Assembly (NCBI GenBank): GCA_049997955.1
Contig: JAEBDY010000017.1
Location: 206,197 to 270,196, forward strand
From: Umezawaea sp049997955
Lineage (GTDB): Bacteria > Actinomycetota > Actinomycetes > Mycobacteriales > Pseudonocardiaceae
DNA: 64,000 bases
Direction: 5' to 3'
Shown here: positions 8,150 to 16,451 of the stretch, one piece after another
Numbering within the stretch: the stretch's first letter is position 1
How the letters are laid out: every line of letters begins with the position of its first letter
Translations under genes and position numbers: made by a program
Notes under the pieces: model-generated
Databases searched by the model: none
Told to the model about the DNA's origin: nothing
What the model saw: only the letters and a program-made list of their open reading frames with translations

Positions 8150-10581
8150 CCGCCACCGTCGAGCCGGAGATCGGCAAAGCGAGGCTGCGCAAGGAGGACG
8201 CGCGGCTGATCACCGGCGACACCCGGTGGACCGACAACATCCAGATGGCCGGGATGCTGCACATGGCGGTGCTCCGCAGCCCCATGGCGCACGCGAAGAT
8301 CACCAGCATCGACGTCACCGCGGCCGCGGCCATGCCGGGCGTGCTGCTGGTGCTGACCGGCGAGGACGTGGCGGACGAGCAGGGCAGCCTGCCGTGCGCG
8401 TGGCCGATCACCGAGGACATGCTCGCCCCGCCCGCCCCGTCGCTGGCCGTGGACGAGGTCAACTTCGCCGGTGAGGGCGTCGCGCTCGTCATCGCCCGCA
8501 CCGACTACGAGGCGCACGACGCGCTGGCCGCGATCGACGTCGAGTACGAAGACCTGCCGGTGGTGCTGGACATGAACGCGGCGGTCGCCGACGGCGCCGA
8601 CCTCGTGCACCCCGACCTCGGCACGAACAAGAGCGCCACGTGGATCTTCGACTCCGCCGAGGCGGGCACGGGGTCCGACGTCGAGCAGGCCATCGCCGAG
8701 GCGGAGGTGACGGTCACCAGGACGTTCCGCCAGCAGCGGCTCATCCCGGCGTTCATGGAGCCCCGGTCCGTCGTGGTCGACCCCGGCGGTGGCTCGATCA
8801 CGATGTGGTCGGCCACCCAGGTCCCGCACATCCTGCGCTGGATGCTCGCCGCCGTGCTCGGCATCCCCGAGCAGAAGGTGCGGGTCATCGCGCCGGACGT
8901 CGGCGGCGGATTCGGCGGCAAGCTCCAGGTCACGCCAGAGGAGGTGCTGACCCTGCTGGTCGCGCGCCGCCTCGGCAAGCCGGTGAAGTGGACCGAGACG
9001 CGCACCGAGTCGATGCTGTCCGCCCACCACGGCCGGGACCAGATCCAGCACCTGACGATCACCGCGCGCCGCGACGGCACGGTCACCGGGCTCAAGGTCG
9101 ACCTGCTCGCCGACATGGGCGCGTACCTGCGGCTGGTCACGCCGGGCGTGCCGATCCTGGGCGCGTTCATGTTCAACGCCATCTACAAGTTCCCGGCGTA
9201 CAGGTTCACCTGCGTCAACGTGTTCACGAACAAGGTCCCGACGGACGCCTACCGCGGGGCAGGCCGCCCCGAGGCCACGTTCGCGATCGAGCGGATCATG
9301 GACGAACTGGCCGTCGAGCTCGACATCGAGCCGATGGAGCTGCGCCGCAAGAACTGGATCAAGCACGAGGAGTTCCCGTTCACCACGGTCTGCGGGCTCA
9401 CCTACGACTCGGGCAACTACGAGGCCGCGACCGACCGGGCCGTGGAGCTGTTCGGGTACGACGAGCTGCGGCAGGAGCAGGCCAGGCGCCGGGAGAGCGG
9501 TGACCCGGTGCAGCTGGGCATCGGCATCTCGACGTTCACCGAGATGTGCGGCCTCGCGCCGTCGCGGGTGCTCGGCTCGCTGCGCTACGCCGCGGGCGGC
9601 TGGGAGCACGCGGCGATCCGGATGCTGCCCACCGGCAAGGTCGAGCTGATCACCGGCACGTCGCCGCACGGGCAGGGCCACGAGACGGCGTGGAGCCAGA
9701 TCGTGGCGGACCGGCTCGGCGTGCCGTTCGAGGACGTCGAGGTGCTGCACGGCGACACGCAGTCCTCGCACAAGGGCATGGACAGCTACGGGTCGCGGTC
9801 GCTGGCGGTCGGCGGCACGGCGGTCGTGCTGGCCGCGGACAAGGTGCTGGCGAAGGCCCGCACGCTGGCCGCGCACCTGATGGAGTGCTCGGAGTCCGAC
9901 GTGGACTTCGCGGCCGGGCAGTTCTCCGTGCGCGGCACGGGAACCAGCACCGCGCTCGGCGACGTCGTGCTGGCGGCGCACGTGGCGCACAACCTGCCGG
10001 ACGGCATGGAGCCGGGCATGGACGCCGAGTGCACGTTCGACCCGACGAACTTCTCGTTCCCGCACGGCACGCACCTGTGCGCGACCGAGGTCGACACCGA
10101 GACCGGCGCGGTGAAGATCCGCAAGTACGTCTGCGTGGACGACATCGGCGAGGTGGTGAACCCGCTGATCGTCGAGGGCCAGGTGCACGGCGGGCTGGCG
10201 CAGGGCATCGCGCAGGCGCTGTTCGAGGAGGCCGTGCACGACGAGTCGGGCACCCTCACGACGGCGACGCTGGCGGACTACCTGGTGCCGACGGCGGCGG
10301 ACCTGCCGCACTTCACCACCGACCGCACGGTGACGCCCGCGGACTCGAACCCGTTGGGGGTCAAGGGAGTCGGCGAGGCGGGCACGATCGCGTCGACCCC
10401 GGCCGTGGTGAACGCGGTGCTCGACGCCGTGCGCCACCTCGGCGTGCAGGACATCGAGATGCCGTGCACGCCGATGCGCGTGTGGAAAGCGGTGCACCAG
10501 GGCAAGGAACGAGGGGTGCCGACGACACCGGTCGCCGCGGGCGGCCTCGGCTCCATCGACGCGCAGGGAGGTGCGGAGTGA
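8146..10581 (+). CDS. coxL: Molybdenum hydroxylase large subunit, form II CoxL-like
   Basis: This is the 811-residue molybdopterin-binding subunit, of normal length. Visible active-site elements are GGGFGGK (about 253-259), the AYRGAGR loop (368-374), the cofactor contact GQGHETAWSQ, and the catalytic glutamate in GVGEAG (Glu744). Form I CO dehydrogenases carry AYXCSFR, whose cysteine binds copper. Here the loop has no cysteine and reads AYRGAGR, the form II signature. The real substrate is therefore unknown; aldehydes or heterocycles are possible, and any CO oxidation would be atypical. The ATG overlaps the coxS stop by four bases and the gene's end overlaps the FAD-subunit start the same way. 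Confidence 0.95.
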   Translation: MTATVEPEIGKARLRKEDARLITGDTRWTDNIQMAGMLHMAVLRSPMAHAKITSIDVTAAAAMPGVLLVLTGEDVADEQGSLPCAWPITEDMLAPPAPSLAVDEVNFAGEGVALVIARTDYEAHDALAAIDVEYEDLPVVLDMNAAVADGADLVHPDLGTNKSATWIFDSAEAGTGSDVEQAIAEAEVTVTRTFRQQRLIPAFMEPRSVVVDPGGGSITMWSATQVPHILRWMLAAVLGIPEQKVRVIAPDVGGGFGGKLQVTPEEVLTLLVARRLGKPVKWTETRTESMLSAHHGRDQIQHLTITARRDGTVTGLKVDLLADMGAYLRLVTPGVPILGAFMFNAIYKFPAYRFTCVNVFTNKVPTDAYRGAGRPEATFAIERIMDELAVELDIEPMELRRKNWIKHEEFPFTTVCGLTYDSGNYEAATDRAVELFGYDELRQEQARRRESGDPVQLGIGISTFTEMCGLAPSRVLGSLRYAAGGWEHAAIRMLPTGKVELITGTSPHGQGHETAWSQIVADRLGVPFEDVEVLHGDTQSSHKGMDSYGSRSLAVGGTAVVLAADKVLAKARTLAAHLMECSESDVDFAAGQFSVRGTGTSTALGDVVLAAHVAHNLPDGMEPGMDAECTFDPTNFSFPHGTHLCATEVDTETGAVKIRKYVCVDDIGEVVNPLIVEGQVHGGLAQGIAQALFEEAVHDESGTLTTATLADYLVPTAADLPHFTTDRTVTPADSNPLGVKGVGEAGTIASTPAVVNAVLDAVRHLGVQDIEMPCTPMRVWKAVHQGKERGVPTTPVAAGGLGSIDAQGGAE

Positions 10582-11432
10582 TCCCCGCGGAGTTCGACTA
10601 CGTGGCGCCGTCCTCGGTGGAGGAAGCGGTGCGGGCGCTCACGGAGGCCGGTGAGGACGCCAAGGTCCTGGCCGGAGGCCAGAGCCTGATCCCGGTGCTG
10701 CGCATGAGGTTGGCCGCGCCGAACGTGGTCGTGGACCTGTCGAACCTGACCGAGCTGACGGGCGTCCGCGACGACGGCGACTCGCTGCTCATCGGGGCGA
10801 TGACCACGCACCACGAGCTCCAGCGCGACCACCTGGTCCGCGACCACGCCCGGCTGCTGGCCCTCGCCACCGACGAGGTCGCGGACCCGCAGGTGCGGCA
10901 CCGCGGCACGTTCGGCGGCGCGCTGGCCCACGCGGACCCGGCAGGCGACCTGCCCGCCCCCGCGCTGGCGATGGACGCGACGATGGTCATCGTCGGGCCG
11001 GGTGGCCGTCGGGAGGTGCCCGCGGCGGAGTTCTTCGTCGACTACTTCACCACGGTGCTGGAGCCGAACGACGTCCTCGTCGACATCCGCGTGCCGAAGC
11101 TGACCGGCTGGAGCGCGCACTACGAGAAGTTCAACCGGGTCGCGCAGGCGTGGTCGATCGTGGCCGTGGCGGCGGCGGTCCGGGTGGTCGACGGCACCAT
11201 CGCCGAGGCCAGGGTGGCGCTCACCAACATGGGGCCGACCCCGGTGCGCGCGCACGGCGTGGAGGAGGCCCTGGTCGGGCAGCCCGCCACGGCCGGGTCG
11301 ATCACCGCCGCGGCTGCCCGCGCGGCCGAGGGCACGAACCCGACGACGGACGGCAACGCCGACGCCGAGTTCCGCTCGCACCTCGCGCGGGTGCTGACCG
11401 GGCGGGCCCTCACCGCAGCGGTGGGAGCATGA
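10578..11432 (+). CDS. coxM: Molybdenum hydroxylase FAD-binding medium subunit
   Basis: This 284-residue flavoprotein subunit contains the FAD contacts AGGQSL at residues 32-37 and GTFGGALAHADPAGDLP at 111-127, both standard for CoxM/XDH-type FAD domains. It accepts electrons from the iron-sulfur subunit and passes them to a downstream acceptor, probably quinone. The C-terminal CO-dehydrogenase flavoprotein domain is present (residues about 170-280). The GTG start is fixed by the GTGA overlap with the large-subunit stop, and its own stop overlaps the ATG of the next gene, so the S-L-M-G genes are tightly coupled. Confidence 0.94.
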   Translation: MIPAEFDYVAPSSVEEAVRALTEAGEDAKVLAGGQSLIPVLRMRLAAPNVVVDLSNLTELTGVRDDGDSLLIGAMTTHHELQRDHLVRDHARLLALATDEVADPQVRHRGTFGGALAHADPAGDLPAPALAMDATMVIVGPGGRREVPAAEFFVDYFTTVLEPNDVLVDIRVPKLTGWSAHYEKFNRVAQAWSIVAVAAAVRVVDGTIAEARVALTNMGPTPVRAHGVEEALVGQPATAGSITAAAARAAEGTNPTTDGNADAEFRSHLARVLTGRALTAAVGA

Positions 11433-12088
11433 GGCTGGAGCACGAGTTCACGGTCCCGGCCCCGGTCGGGACCGTGTGGACCGCGCTCCTGGACCCGGAG
11501 AGGGTGGCGCCGTGCATGCCCGGCGCCACCCTGACCGAGGTCGACGGGACGCGGTTCACCGGCACCGTGAAGGTGAAGCTCGGCCCGATCACCCTGATGT
11601 ACAAGGGATCGGGCGAGTTCCTGGAAACCGACGAGACGACGCGCACGGCCGTGATCAAGGCGTCCGGCAAGGACGTCCGCGGCAACGGCACGGCGGCTGC
11701 CACGGTCACGGCGGTGCTGACCGGGGTCGACGGCGGCACGCGGGCGGCCGTCGTGACCGACCTCAGCATCACCGGCAGGCCCGCCCAGTTCGGCAGGGGC
11801 CTGATCGCCGAGGTCGGGGGCAAGATCATCGATCAGTTCGCCGTTTGCCTGGCGAGCAGGCTCGGATCGGAGGAGGCTGGCAGGGACGACGACACCGCTG
11901 CCGAGTCCCCCGAGGAAGCCGACGTGACCCAACAGCACCTCAGAGCCGTTCCGGACCGGGCAGACGAAGCAGAGGCGATCGACCTGCTCGGCACCGCGGG
12001 CGGACCCGTGCTCAAGCGGGCCGTGCCGGTGGCGCTCGGGCTCGTCGTCCTCGCGCTGGTGGTCTCCCGGCTCAGGCGGCACCGCTGA
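11429..12088 (+). CDS. coxG: CoxG-like SRPBCC protein with C-terminal membrane anchor
   Basis: This 219-residue protein begins with a CoxG/START-fold domain (residues 1-145: FTVPAPVGTVWTALLDPERVAPCMPGA is the family opening). An acidic linker follows, then one C-terminal membrane helix (VPVALGLVVLALVVSRLRRHR, about 199-219) with a basic tail. In carboxydotrophs CoxG attaches the soluble dehydrogenase to the cytoplasmic membrane. The same role here would link this form II enzyme to the respiratory chain. It is translationally coupled to the FAD subunit and is followed, with a four-base overlap, by a CapA-type lipoprotein gene that seems to use a CTG start. Confidence 0.9.
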   Translation: MRLEHEFTVPAPVGTVWTALLDPERVAPCMPGATLTEVDGTRFTGTVKVKLGPITLMYKGSGEFLETDETTRTAVIKASGKDVRGNGTAAATVTAVLTGVDGGTRAAVVTDLSITGRPAQFGRGLIAEVGGKIIDQFAVCLASRLGSEEAGRDDDTAAESPEEADVTQQHLRAVPDRADEAEAIDLLGTAGGPVLKRAVPVALGLVVLALVVSRLRRHR

Positions 12089-13215
12089 ACGACCGGCGCG
12101 GGCGGTCGTTGGCGGTCCTGACCGCCTGCGCCGTCCTGGCCGCGTGCACGGGCGCCACCGGCACGCCCGTCGCCTCCTCCGTCTCCTCCGCCGCGTCCTC
12201 CGACACCGGGCTCGCCATCGCACCGCCGCCCCCGCCCCCGCGGTCCTTCACCCTCGCCGCGGGCGGCGACATCCTCGTCCACCCCGCGCTCACCGACCAG
12301 GCCAAGGCCGACGGCGGCGGCACCCCGGACTTCGGGCCGCTGCTGGAGGGCCTGCGCTCGGCGGTCGACGCAGACCTGTCCATCTGCCACCTGGAGACGC
12401 CGCTGTCCGCCCCCGGCGCCCCGACGTTCGGCTACCCCGCGTTCAGCGCGCCGCCGGAGATCGCGAAGGCGCTGGTGGACCTCGGGTACGACAGCTGCTC
12501 GACCGCGTCCAACCACACGCTGGACCGCGACGTGCAGGGCGTGCGGACCACGCTGGACGTGCTGGACTCGGTCGGCCTCAAGCACACCGGGTCGGCGCGC
12601 AGCCCGGAGGAAGCCGCGACCCCGCTGGTCATGGACGCGAACGGCGTGAAGGTCGGGCAGGTCGCGTTCACCTACGGCTACAACGGGATCCCGCTCCCCG
12701 AGCCGTGGATCGCCAACACCCTCGACCCCCAGCGGGTCGTCGAGGCCGCCCGCGCCGCGAAGGCCGCCGGCGCCGAGGTCGTGGTCGCCAGCCTGCACTG
12801 GGGCGCCGAGTACGAGGCCGACCCGACCCTCGAACAGCGCACGATGGCCGCGACGATCCTCGCCGACCCCGCCGTCGACCTGGTCATCGGCACGCACGTG
12901 CACACCGTGCAGCCGGTGGAGCAGATCGCGGGCAAGTGGGTCGTGTACGGCATGGGCAACGAGATCGCGAAGCACGAGGAGCCCCGCGGCACCACGGAGG
13001 AAGGCCTGATCGCCCGTTTCAGGTTCGTCCAGGGCCCGCAGGGCTGGCGGGTGGACGAGGCGAAGTACCGCCCCACCCTGGTCGAACTCGGCCCTCCGAT
13101 CCGGGTCGTCGACCTGTCCTCGTCCCCTCCGACGCCCCGCCGCACCGAGGCGCTGGCGCGCACCGACGAGATCGTCGGCCGCCTCGGCGCGGCCGCCGCG
13201 GGCCTCGGGCGGTAG
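12085..13215 (+). CDS. CapA-family metallophosphatase-like lipoprotein (CTG start)
   Basis: This 376-residue protein is of the CapA/PgsA family, which has a calcineurin-like metallophosphatase fold. Family blocks are AGGDILVHPAL, SICHLETPLS, TASNHTLDRD, SLHWGAEYE and IGTHVHTVQPVE. The only in-frame start that gives a sensible N terminus is CTG at 12085. It overlaps the coxG stop as CTGA and yields NDRRGRSLAVLTACAVLAAC, an ideal lipoprotein signal with lipobox cysteine 21. A TTG at 12109 would remove the basic n-region, and no ATG or GTG lies nearby upstream. It would be anchored outside the membrane. Its link to the hydroxylase is by operon position only. Confidence 0.82.
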   Translation: MNDRRGRSLAVLTACAVLAACTGATGTPVASSVSSAASSDTGLAIAPPPPPPRSFTLAAGGDILVHPALTDQAKADGGGTPDFGPLLEGLRSAVDADLSICHLETPLSAPGAPTFGYPAFSAPPEIAKALVDLGYDSCSTASNHTLDRDVQGVRTTLDVLDSVGLKHTGSARSPEEAATPLVMDANGVKVGQVAFTYGYNGIPLPEPWIANTLDPQRVVEAARAAKAAGAEVVVASLHWGAEYEADPTLEQRTMAATILADPAVDLVIGTHVHTVQPVEQIAGKWVVYGMGNEIAKHEEPRGTTEEGLIARFRFVQGPQGWRVDEAKYRPTLVELGPPIRVVDLSSSPPTPRRTEALARTDEIVGRLGAAAAGLGR

Positions 13216-13310
13216 CCGGTTCCTCCCGGCGTTGAACCGGAAACGCCGCACGGCCGTGAACCTGCTGTACATCGGGATCACCGCTCGCCAGCACCGGAGG
13301 ACGGCCGCTC

Positions 13311-14945
13311 ATGACCGGGAACGACGCGAACCCCTTCGCCGCGAAGACGGCGCTGCTCCGCCTCCCGAGGCGGGGCACGACCACCGTGGGCGGCCCCGTG
13401 CCGGACCAGGCCATCGCGCCCGTCATGCCGCTGCCCCGGCGTCCCGCGGGCCGTCCGCTGCGCGTCGACGTCGTCGGCGGCGGGCCGGTCGGCCTCACGT
13501 TCGCGTGCACGCTGCGGGCGTTGATGGGCGACCAGGTCGTGATCCGCGTGCACGACTCCCGCTGGCACCGCCGCAACGGCCGCGTCCTGTGGCGCGAGCG
13601 CGCGGAGGGCAACACCCGCCGCGAGCAGGTCGTGACGCTGCAGAGCAACGTGTGGTCCAACTTCCCGGAGAAGGTCAAGCGGCGCCTGTTCACCGAGGGT
13701 CGCTTCGGCGAGATGTGGCCGCTGGGCCCGGACTCCCCGGCCGAGCGCGGCCGACCCCGCAACCTGAAGATCCGCTGGATCGAGGACAGCCTGCTGGACC
13801 TGGCGCAGGACGTGTACGGCATCGAGTTGCGCGCCGAGACCTACGAGGTCCCCGTGAAGTGGGACGGCACCGACGTCCTGGCGATCTGCGACGGCGCCAG
13901 GTCCAGGACCCGCGACGGCCTGAAGGACGCGTTCGGCACCCCCGACCGCGACTTCTACTCGATCAACGGCACCCCGCTGGAGGAGACCGTCCTCGGCATC
14001 CGGGTCAGGTCGAACCTCCCGGACGAGTACACGGTCCCGCTGACGGTCAGCCAGAACCGCTTCCTCTTCAACTCGCTGGGCGGCGGGTTCATCAACATGC
14101 GCCTCACCGCCGAGGAGGCCTCCGAGATCGTGGCGATCGGCGAGAACGGCCCGGTCGAGTGCATCGAGCGCTACTCGTGCACGATGCGCCCGCTGGGCGA
14201 CCGGTTCGTCTGCGACCGCCACCGGTCCTCGTTCAAGCCGTCGATCGACCCGCTCTCCTTCCTGTGGCCCCGGATCCAGGACGGCATCCGCTTCTTCGGC
14301 GCCTCGCAGGCGGACTTCCTCAGCCTCACCTCGTTCAAGCTGGGGATGCGGCAGAACTCCCGCTTCACCGCCCAACTCGCCCCCGGCACGTGGGGCTTCC
14401 TGCTCGGCGACGCCGCCAACTCGCTCCACTTCTGGCCCGGCCGAGGCCTCAACACCGGCGTCAAGAGCGCCCAGTCGCTCGCCACCGCGCTGCGGCAGCG
14501 CTGGCAGGGCAACGACTTCCGCTCGTCCGACTTCTCGTCGCACGAGGGCACCATGCAGCAGTTGCAGTACCGCGAGAAGTCCCGCGCGTGGACCACGATG
14601 GTCATGCCGGACGAGAACGGCGCGCCCCGCGGCATCGAGGACCGCGTCCGCGACGGCCTGGAGGGCCCGTTCGACCGCGAGGCCCTCACCACCGAGCTGT
14701 GGAACCGCGTGCGCGACGTCAAGAACCGCCTGGCCCCGCGAATGGGCCACCTGCCGAACGACCAGTGGTACCTGGACAAGATCAACGGCCTGCACGTCAA
14801 AACCCTCAAGGTGATGGTGGAGACCGGCCCGTGGATCACCCGCGAGATCGGCGGCGACGAGGTCTCGGTCAGCGTCGACTTCCCCGAACCGTCCCGCCGC
14901 GACATCCCGATCACCCACCTCCGCGCCACGTCGCTGGCGGGGTAG
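13311..14945 (+). CDS. FAD-dependent monooxygenase-like protein, function unknown
   Basis: This 544-residue flavoprotein has an N-terminal proline-rich lead (1-48), then a Rossmann dinucleotide site VDVVGGGPVGLTFACTL (52-68), an REQVVTLQ segment (105-112) that resembles the FAD-contact region of aromatic hydroxylases and MICAL-type monooxygenases, and the second FAD motif LLGDAANSLHFWPGRGLNTG (about 364-383). The substrate is not evident. It has 40-50 residues before the Rossmann fold and about 130 after the second motif, more than simple aromatic hydroxylases. It stands alone between the cox operon and a small acetyltransferase gene. I am confident of the FAD-monooxygenase fold but not of any reaction. 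Confidence 0.75.
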   Translation: MTGNDANPFAAKTALLRLPRRGTTTVGGPVPDQAIAPVMPLPRRPAGRPLRVDVVGGGPVGLTFACTLRALMGDQVVIRVHDSRWHRRNGRVLWRERAEGNTRREQVVTLQSNVWSNFPEKVKRRLFTEGRFGEMWPLGPDSPAERGRPRNLKIRWIEDSLLDLAQDVYGIELRAETYEVPVKWDGTDVLAICDGARSRTRDGLKDAFGTPDRDFYSINGTPLEETVLGIRVRSNLPDEYTVPLTVSQNRFLFNSLGGGFINMRLTAEEASEIVAIGENGPVECIERYSCTMRPLGDRFVCDRHRSSFKPSIDPLSFLWPRIQDGIRFFGASQADFLSLTSFKLGMRQNSRFTAQLAPGTWGFLLGDAANSLHFWPGRGLNTGVKSAQSLATALRQRWQGNDFRSSDFSSHEGTMQQLQYREKSRAWTTMVMPDENGAPRGIEDRVRDGLEGPFDREALTTELWNRVRDVKNRLAPRMGHLPNDQWYLDKINGLHVKTLKVMVETGPWITREIGGDEVSVSVDFPEPSRRDIPITHLRATSLAG

Positions 14946-14961
14946 GTCCTACGGTGGCGCG

Positions 14962-15459
14962 ATGACGCCTCCCACGAGCCTCCGACCCGAGCCCATCACC
15001 ACCGAGCGGCTCGTGCTGGAGCCGTTGCGGGTGGAGCACGCCGAGGAGATGGCGGCTCTGCTGGACGACGTCCGGCTGCACGAGTTCATCGGCGGTGAAC
15101 CACCGAGCCCGGACCAGTTGCGGGACAGGTACACCCGGCAGGTGGCGGGGGTCGAGCGGGGATGGCTCAACTGGATCGTGCGGCACGGCGGGGCGGTCGT
15201 GGGGACGGTGCAGGCGACCCTGGAGGACGGGGTCGCGGAGGTGGCCTGGGTGATCGGTGTCGCGCACCAGGGGCGGGGGTTCGCGGGGGAGGCGGCTGTC
15301 GGGATGGGGGAGTGGCTGCTGGCCCGCGGCGTGCCGGGGTTGGTGGCGCACGTGCATCCGGAGCACCTGGCGTCCGTCGCGGTGGCTCGGCGGGTGGGGC
15401 TGGTCGCGACCGACGTGGTGGTCGACGGTGAGGTGCGGTGGGTCAGCGCAGGGCGGTGA
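14962..15459 (+). CDS. GNAT-family N-acetyltransferase
   Basis: This 165-residue protein shows the acetyl-CoA binding region of GNAT enzymes: the entry strand ITTERLVLEPLRVEHAEEM, the beta-4 strand EVAWVIGVAHQGRGFAGEA with the Q/RxGxG/A-like loop QGRGFA, and ASVAVARRVGLV near the end. It is RimJ/RimL-like in the N-terminal part. The acceptor substrate cannot be told from sequence. It begins 16 bases after the FAD monooxygenase gene and could be co-transcribed with it. Its last 17 bases overlap the 3' end of the convergent menC gene. Confidence 0.88.
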   Translation: MTPPTSLRPEPITTERLVLEPLRVEHAEEMAALLDDVRLHEFIGGEPPSPDQLRDRYTRQVAGVERGWLNWIVRHGGAVVGTVQATLEDGVAEVAWVIGVAHQGRGFAGEAAVGMGEWLLARGVPGLVAHVHPEHLASVAVARRVGLVATDVVVDGEVRWVSAGR

Positions 15460-16393
15460 CGCGGGCCAGGCGGTCGAGCCAGCGGGCCGTGGTGGGGGCG
15501 TCGGCGGCGAAGCGCTCGTGCAGGTCGGGGACGGGGGCGGTGCCGGGGACGGGGAGGTGTCCGTCCACCGGGCGCAGGGAGTCGGTGGTGACGTCGCCGG
15601 TCATGAGCGACAGGGTCGCCAGGCCGCAGGCGTGGTCGAGTGACGGCAGGGCGGCGGCCAGTGCGAGGCCGGCCGCCAGGCCGACGGAGGTCTCCACGGC
15701 CGAGGAGACGACGCACGGGAGGCCGGAGGCCTCGGCGACCTTCAACGCCCGGCGCACGCCGCCCAGCGGAGCGACCTTGATCACGGCGATGTCGGCCGCG
15801 CCCGCCACGGCGACCTTCAGCGGGTCCTCGGCGCGGCGGATCGACTCGTCCGCGGCGATCGGCACGTCCACCCGGCGGCGGACCGCGGCCAGTTCCTCGA
15901 TGGTGCGGCACGGCTGCTCGACGTACTCCAGGCCACCGGCGGCGCGGTCGAGCGCCGCGATCGCGGTGACCGCGAAGTCCACGTCCCACGCCATGTTCGC
16001 GTCCACCCGCACCTTGCCTCCGGGGCCCAGGGCGTCGCGGACGGCGGCGACCCGTTCCAGGTCCGACGACAGCGGCGCGCCCGGATCGGCGACCTTCACC
16101 TTCGCCGTGGCGCAGCCGGACGCCGCCACGATCTCGAACGCGCGCTCCGGTGGGACGACGGGAACGGTGCAGTTGACCGGGATCGACGAGCGCAGGGGAG
16201 CGGGCCAGTGCAGGCCCGCGGCTTCCTCCGCGCTCTCCAGCCACGGCACGCACTCGGCGTCGGAGTAGTCCAGGAACGGGCAGAACTCACCCCACCCGGC
16301 GGGCCCTTCCAGCAGCACGCCCTCGCGCACGGTGATGCCCCGGAAGCGGTTGCGCATCGGGATCGCGTACACCCGGATCGAGGAGACGTCCAC
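15443..16393 (-). CDS. menC: o-Succinylbenzoate synthase
   Basis: This 316-residue enolase-superfamily enzyme dehydrates SHCHC to o-succinylbenzoate in menaquinone synthesis. Catalytic features are the lysine pair in CATAKVKVAD, metal ligands in RVDANMAWD, EYVEQPC and IAADES, and the second catalytic lysine in AVIKVAPLGG. The short N-terminal capping domain and overall length match actinobacterial MenC. Promiscuous N-acylamino acid racemases share the fold, but the length and capping-domain start VYAIPMRNRFRGI favour MenC. It lies 58 bases downstream of the XPB helicase gene on the same strand. No other men gene is in the window. Confidence 0.9.
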   Translation of the reverse strand: MDVSSIRVYAIPMRNRFRGITVREGVLLEGPAGWGEFCPFLDYSDAECVPWLESAEEAAGLHWPAPLRSSIPVNCTVPVVPPERAFEIVAASGCATAKVKVADPGAPLSSDLERVAAVRDALGPGGKVRVDANMAWDVDFAVTAIAALDRAAGGLEYVEQPCRTIEELAAVRRRVDVPIAADESIRRAEDPLKVAVAGAADIAVIKVAPLGGVRRALKVAEASGLPCVVSSAVETSVGLAAGLALAAALPSLDHACGLATLSLMTGDVTTDSLRPVDGHLPVPGTAPVPDLHERFAADAPTTARWLDRLARVTALR

Positions 16394-16451
16394 GACCCCA
16401 TCCTGTCAAACCCGGTGCCGCCCGGCCCGTCGGCCGGACGGCACCGGACCG

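Noticed and set aside
8146..10581. Annotation as aerobic CO dehydrogenase (form I)
   Set aside because: The active-site loop is AYRGAGR without the copper-binding cysteine and the gene order is S-L-M, both form II traits.
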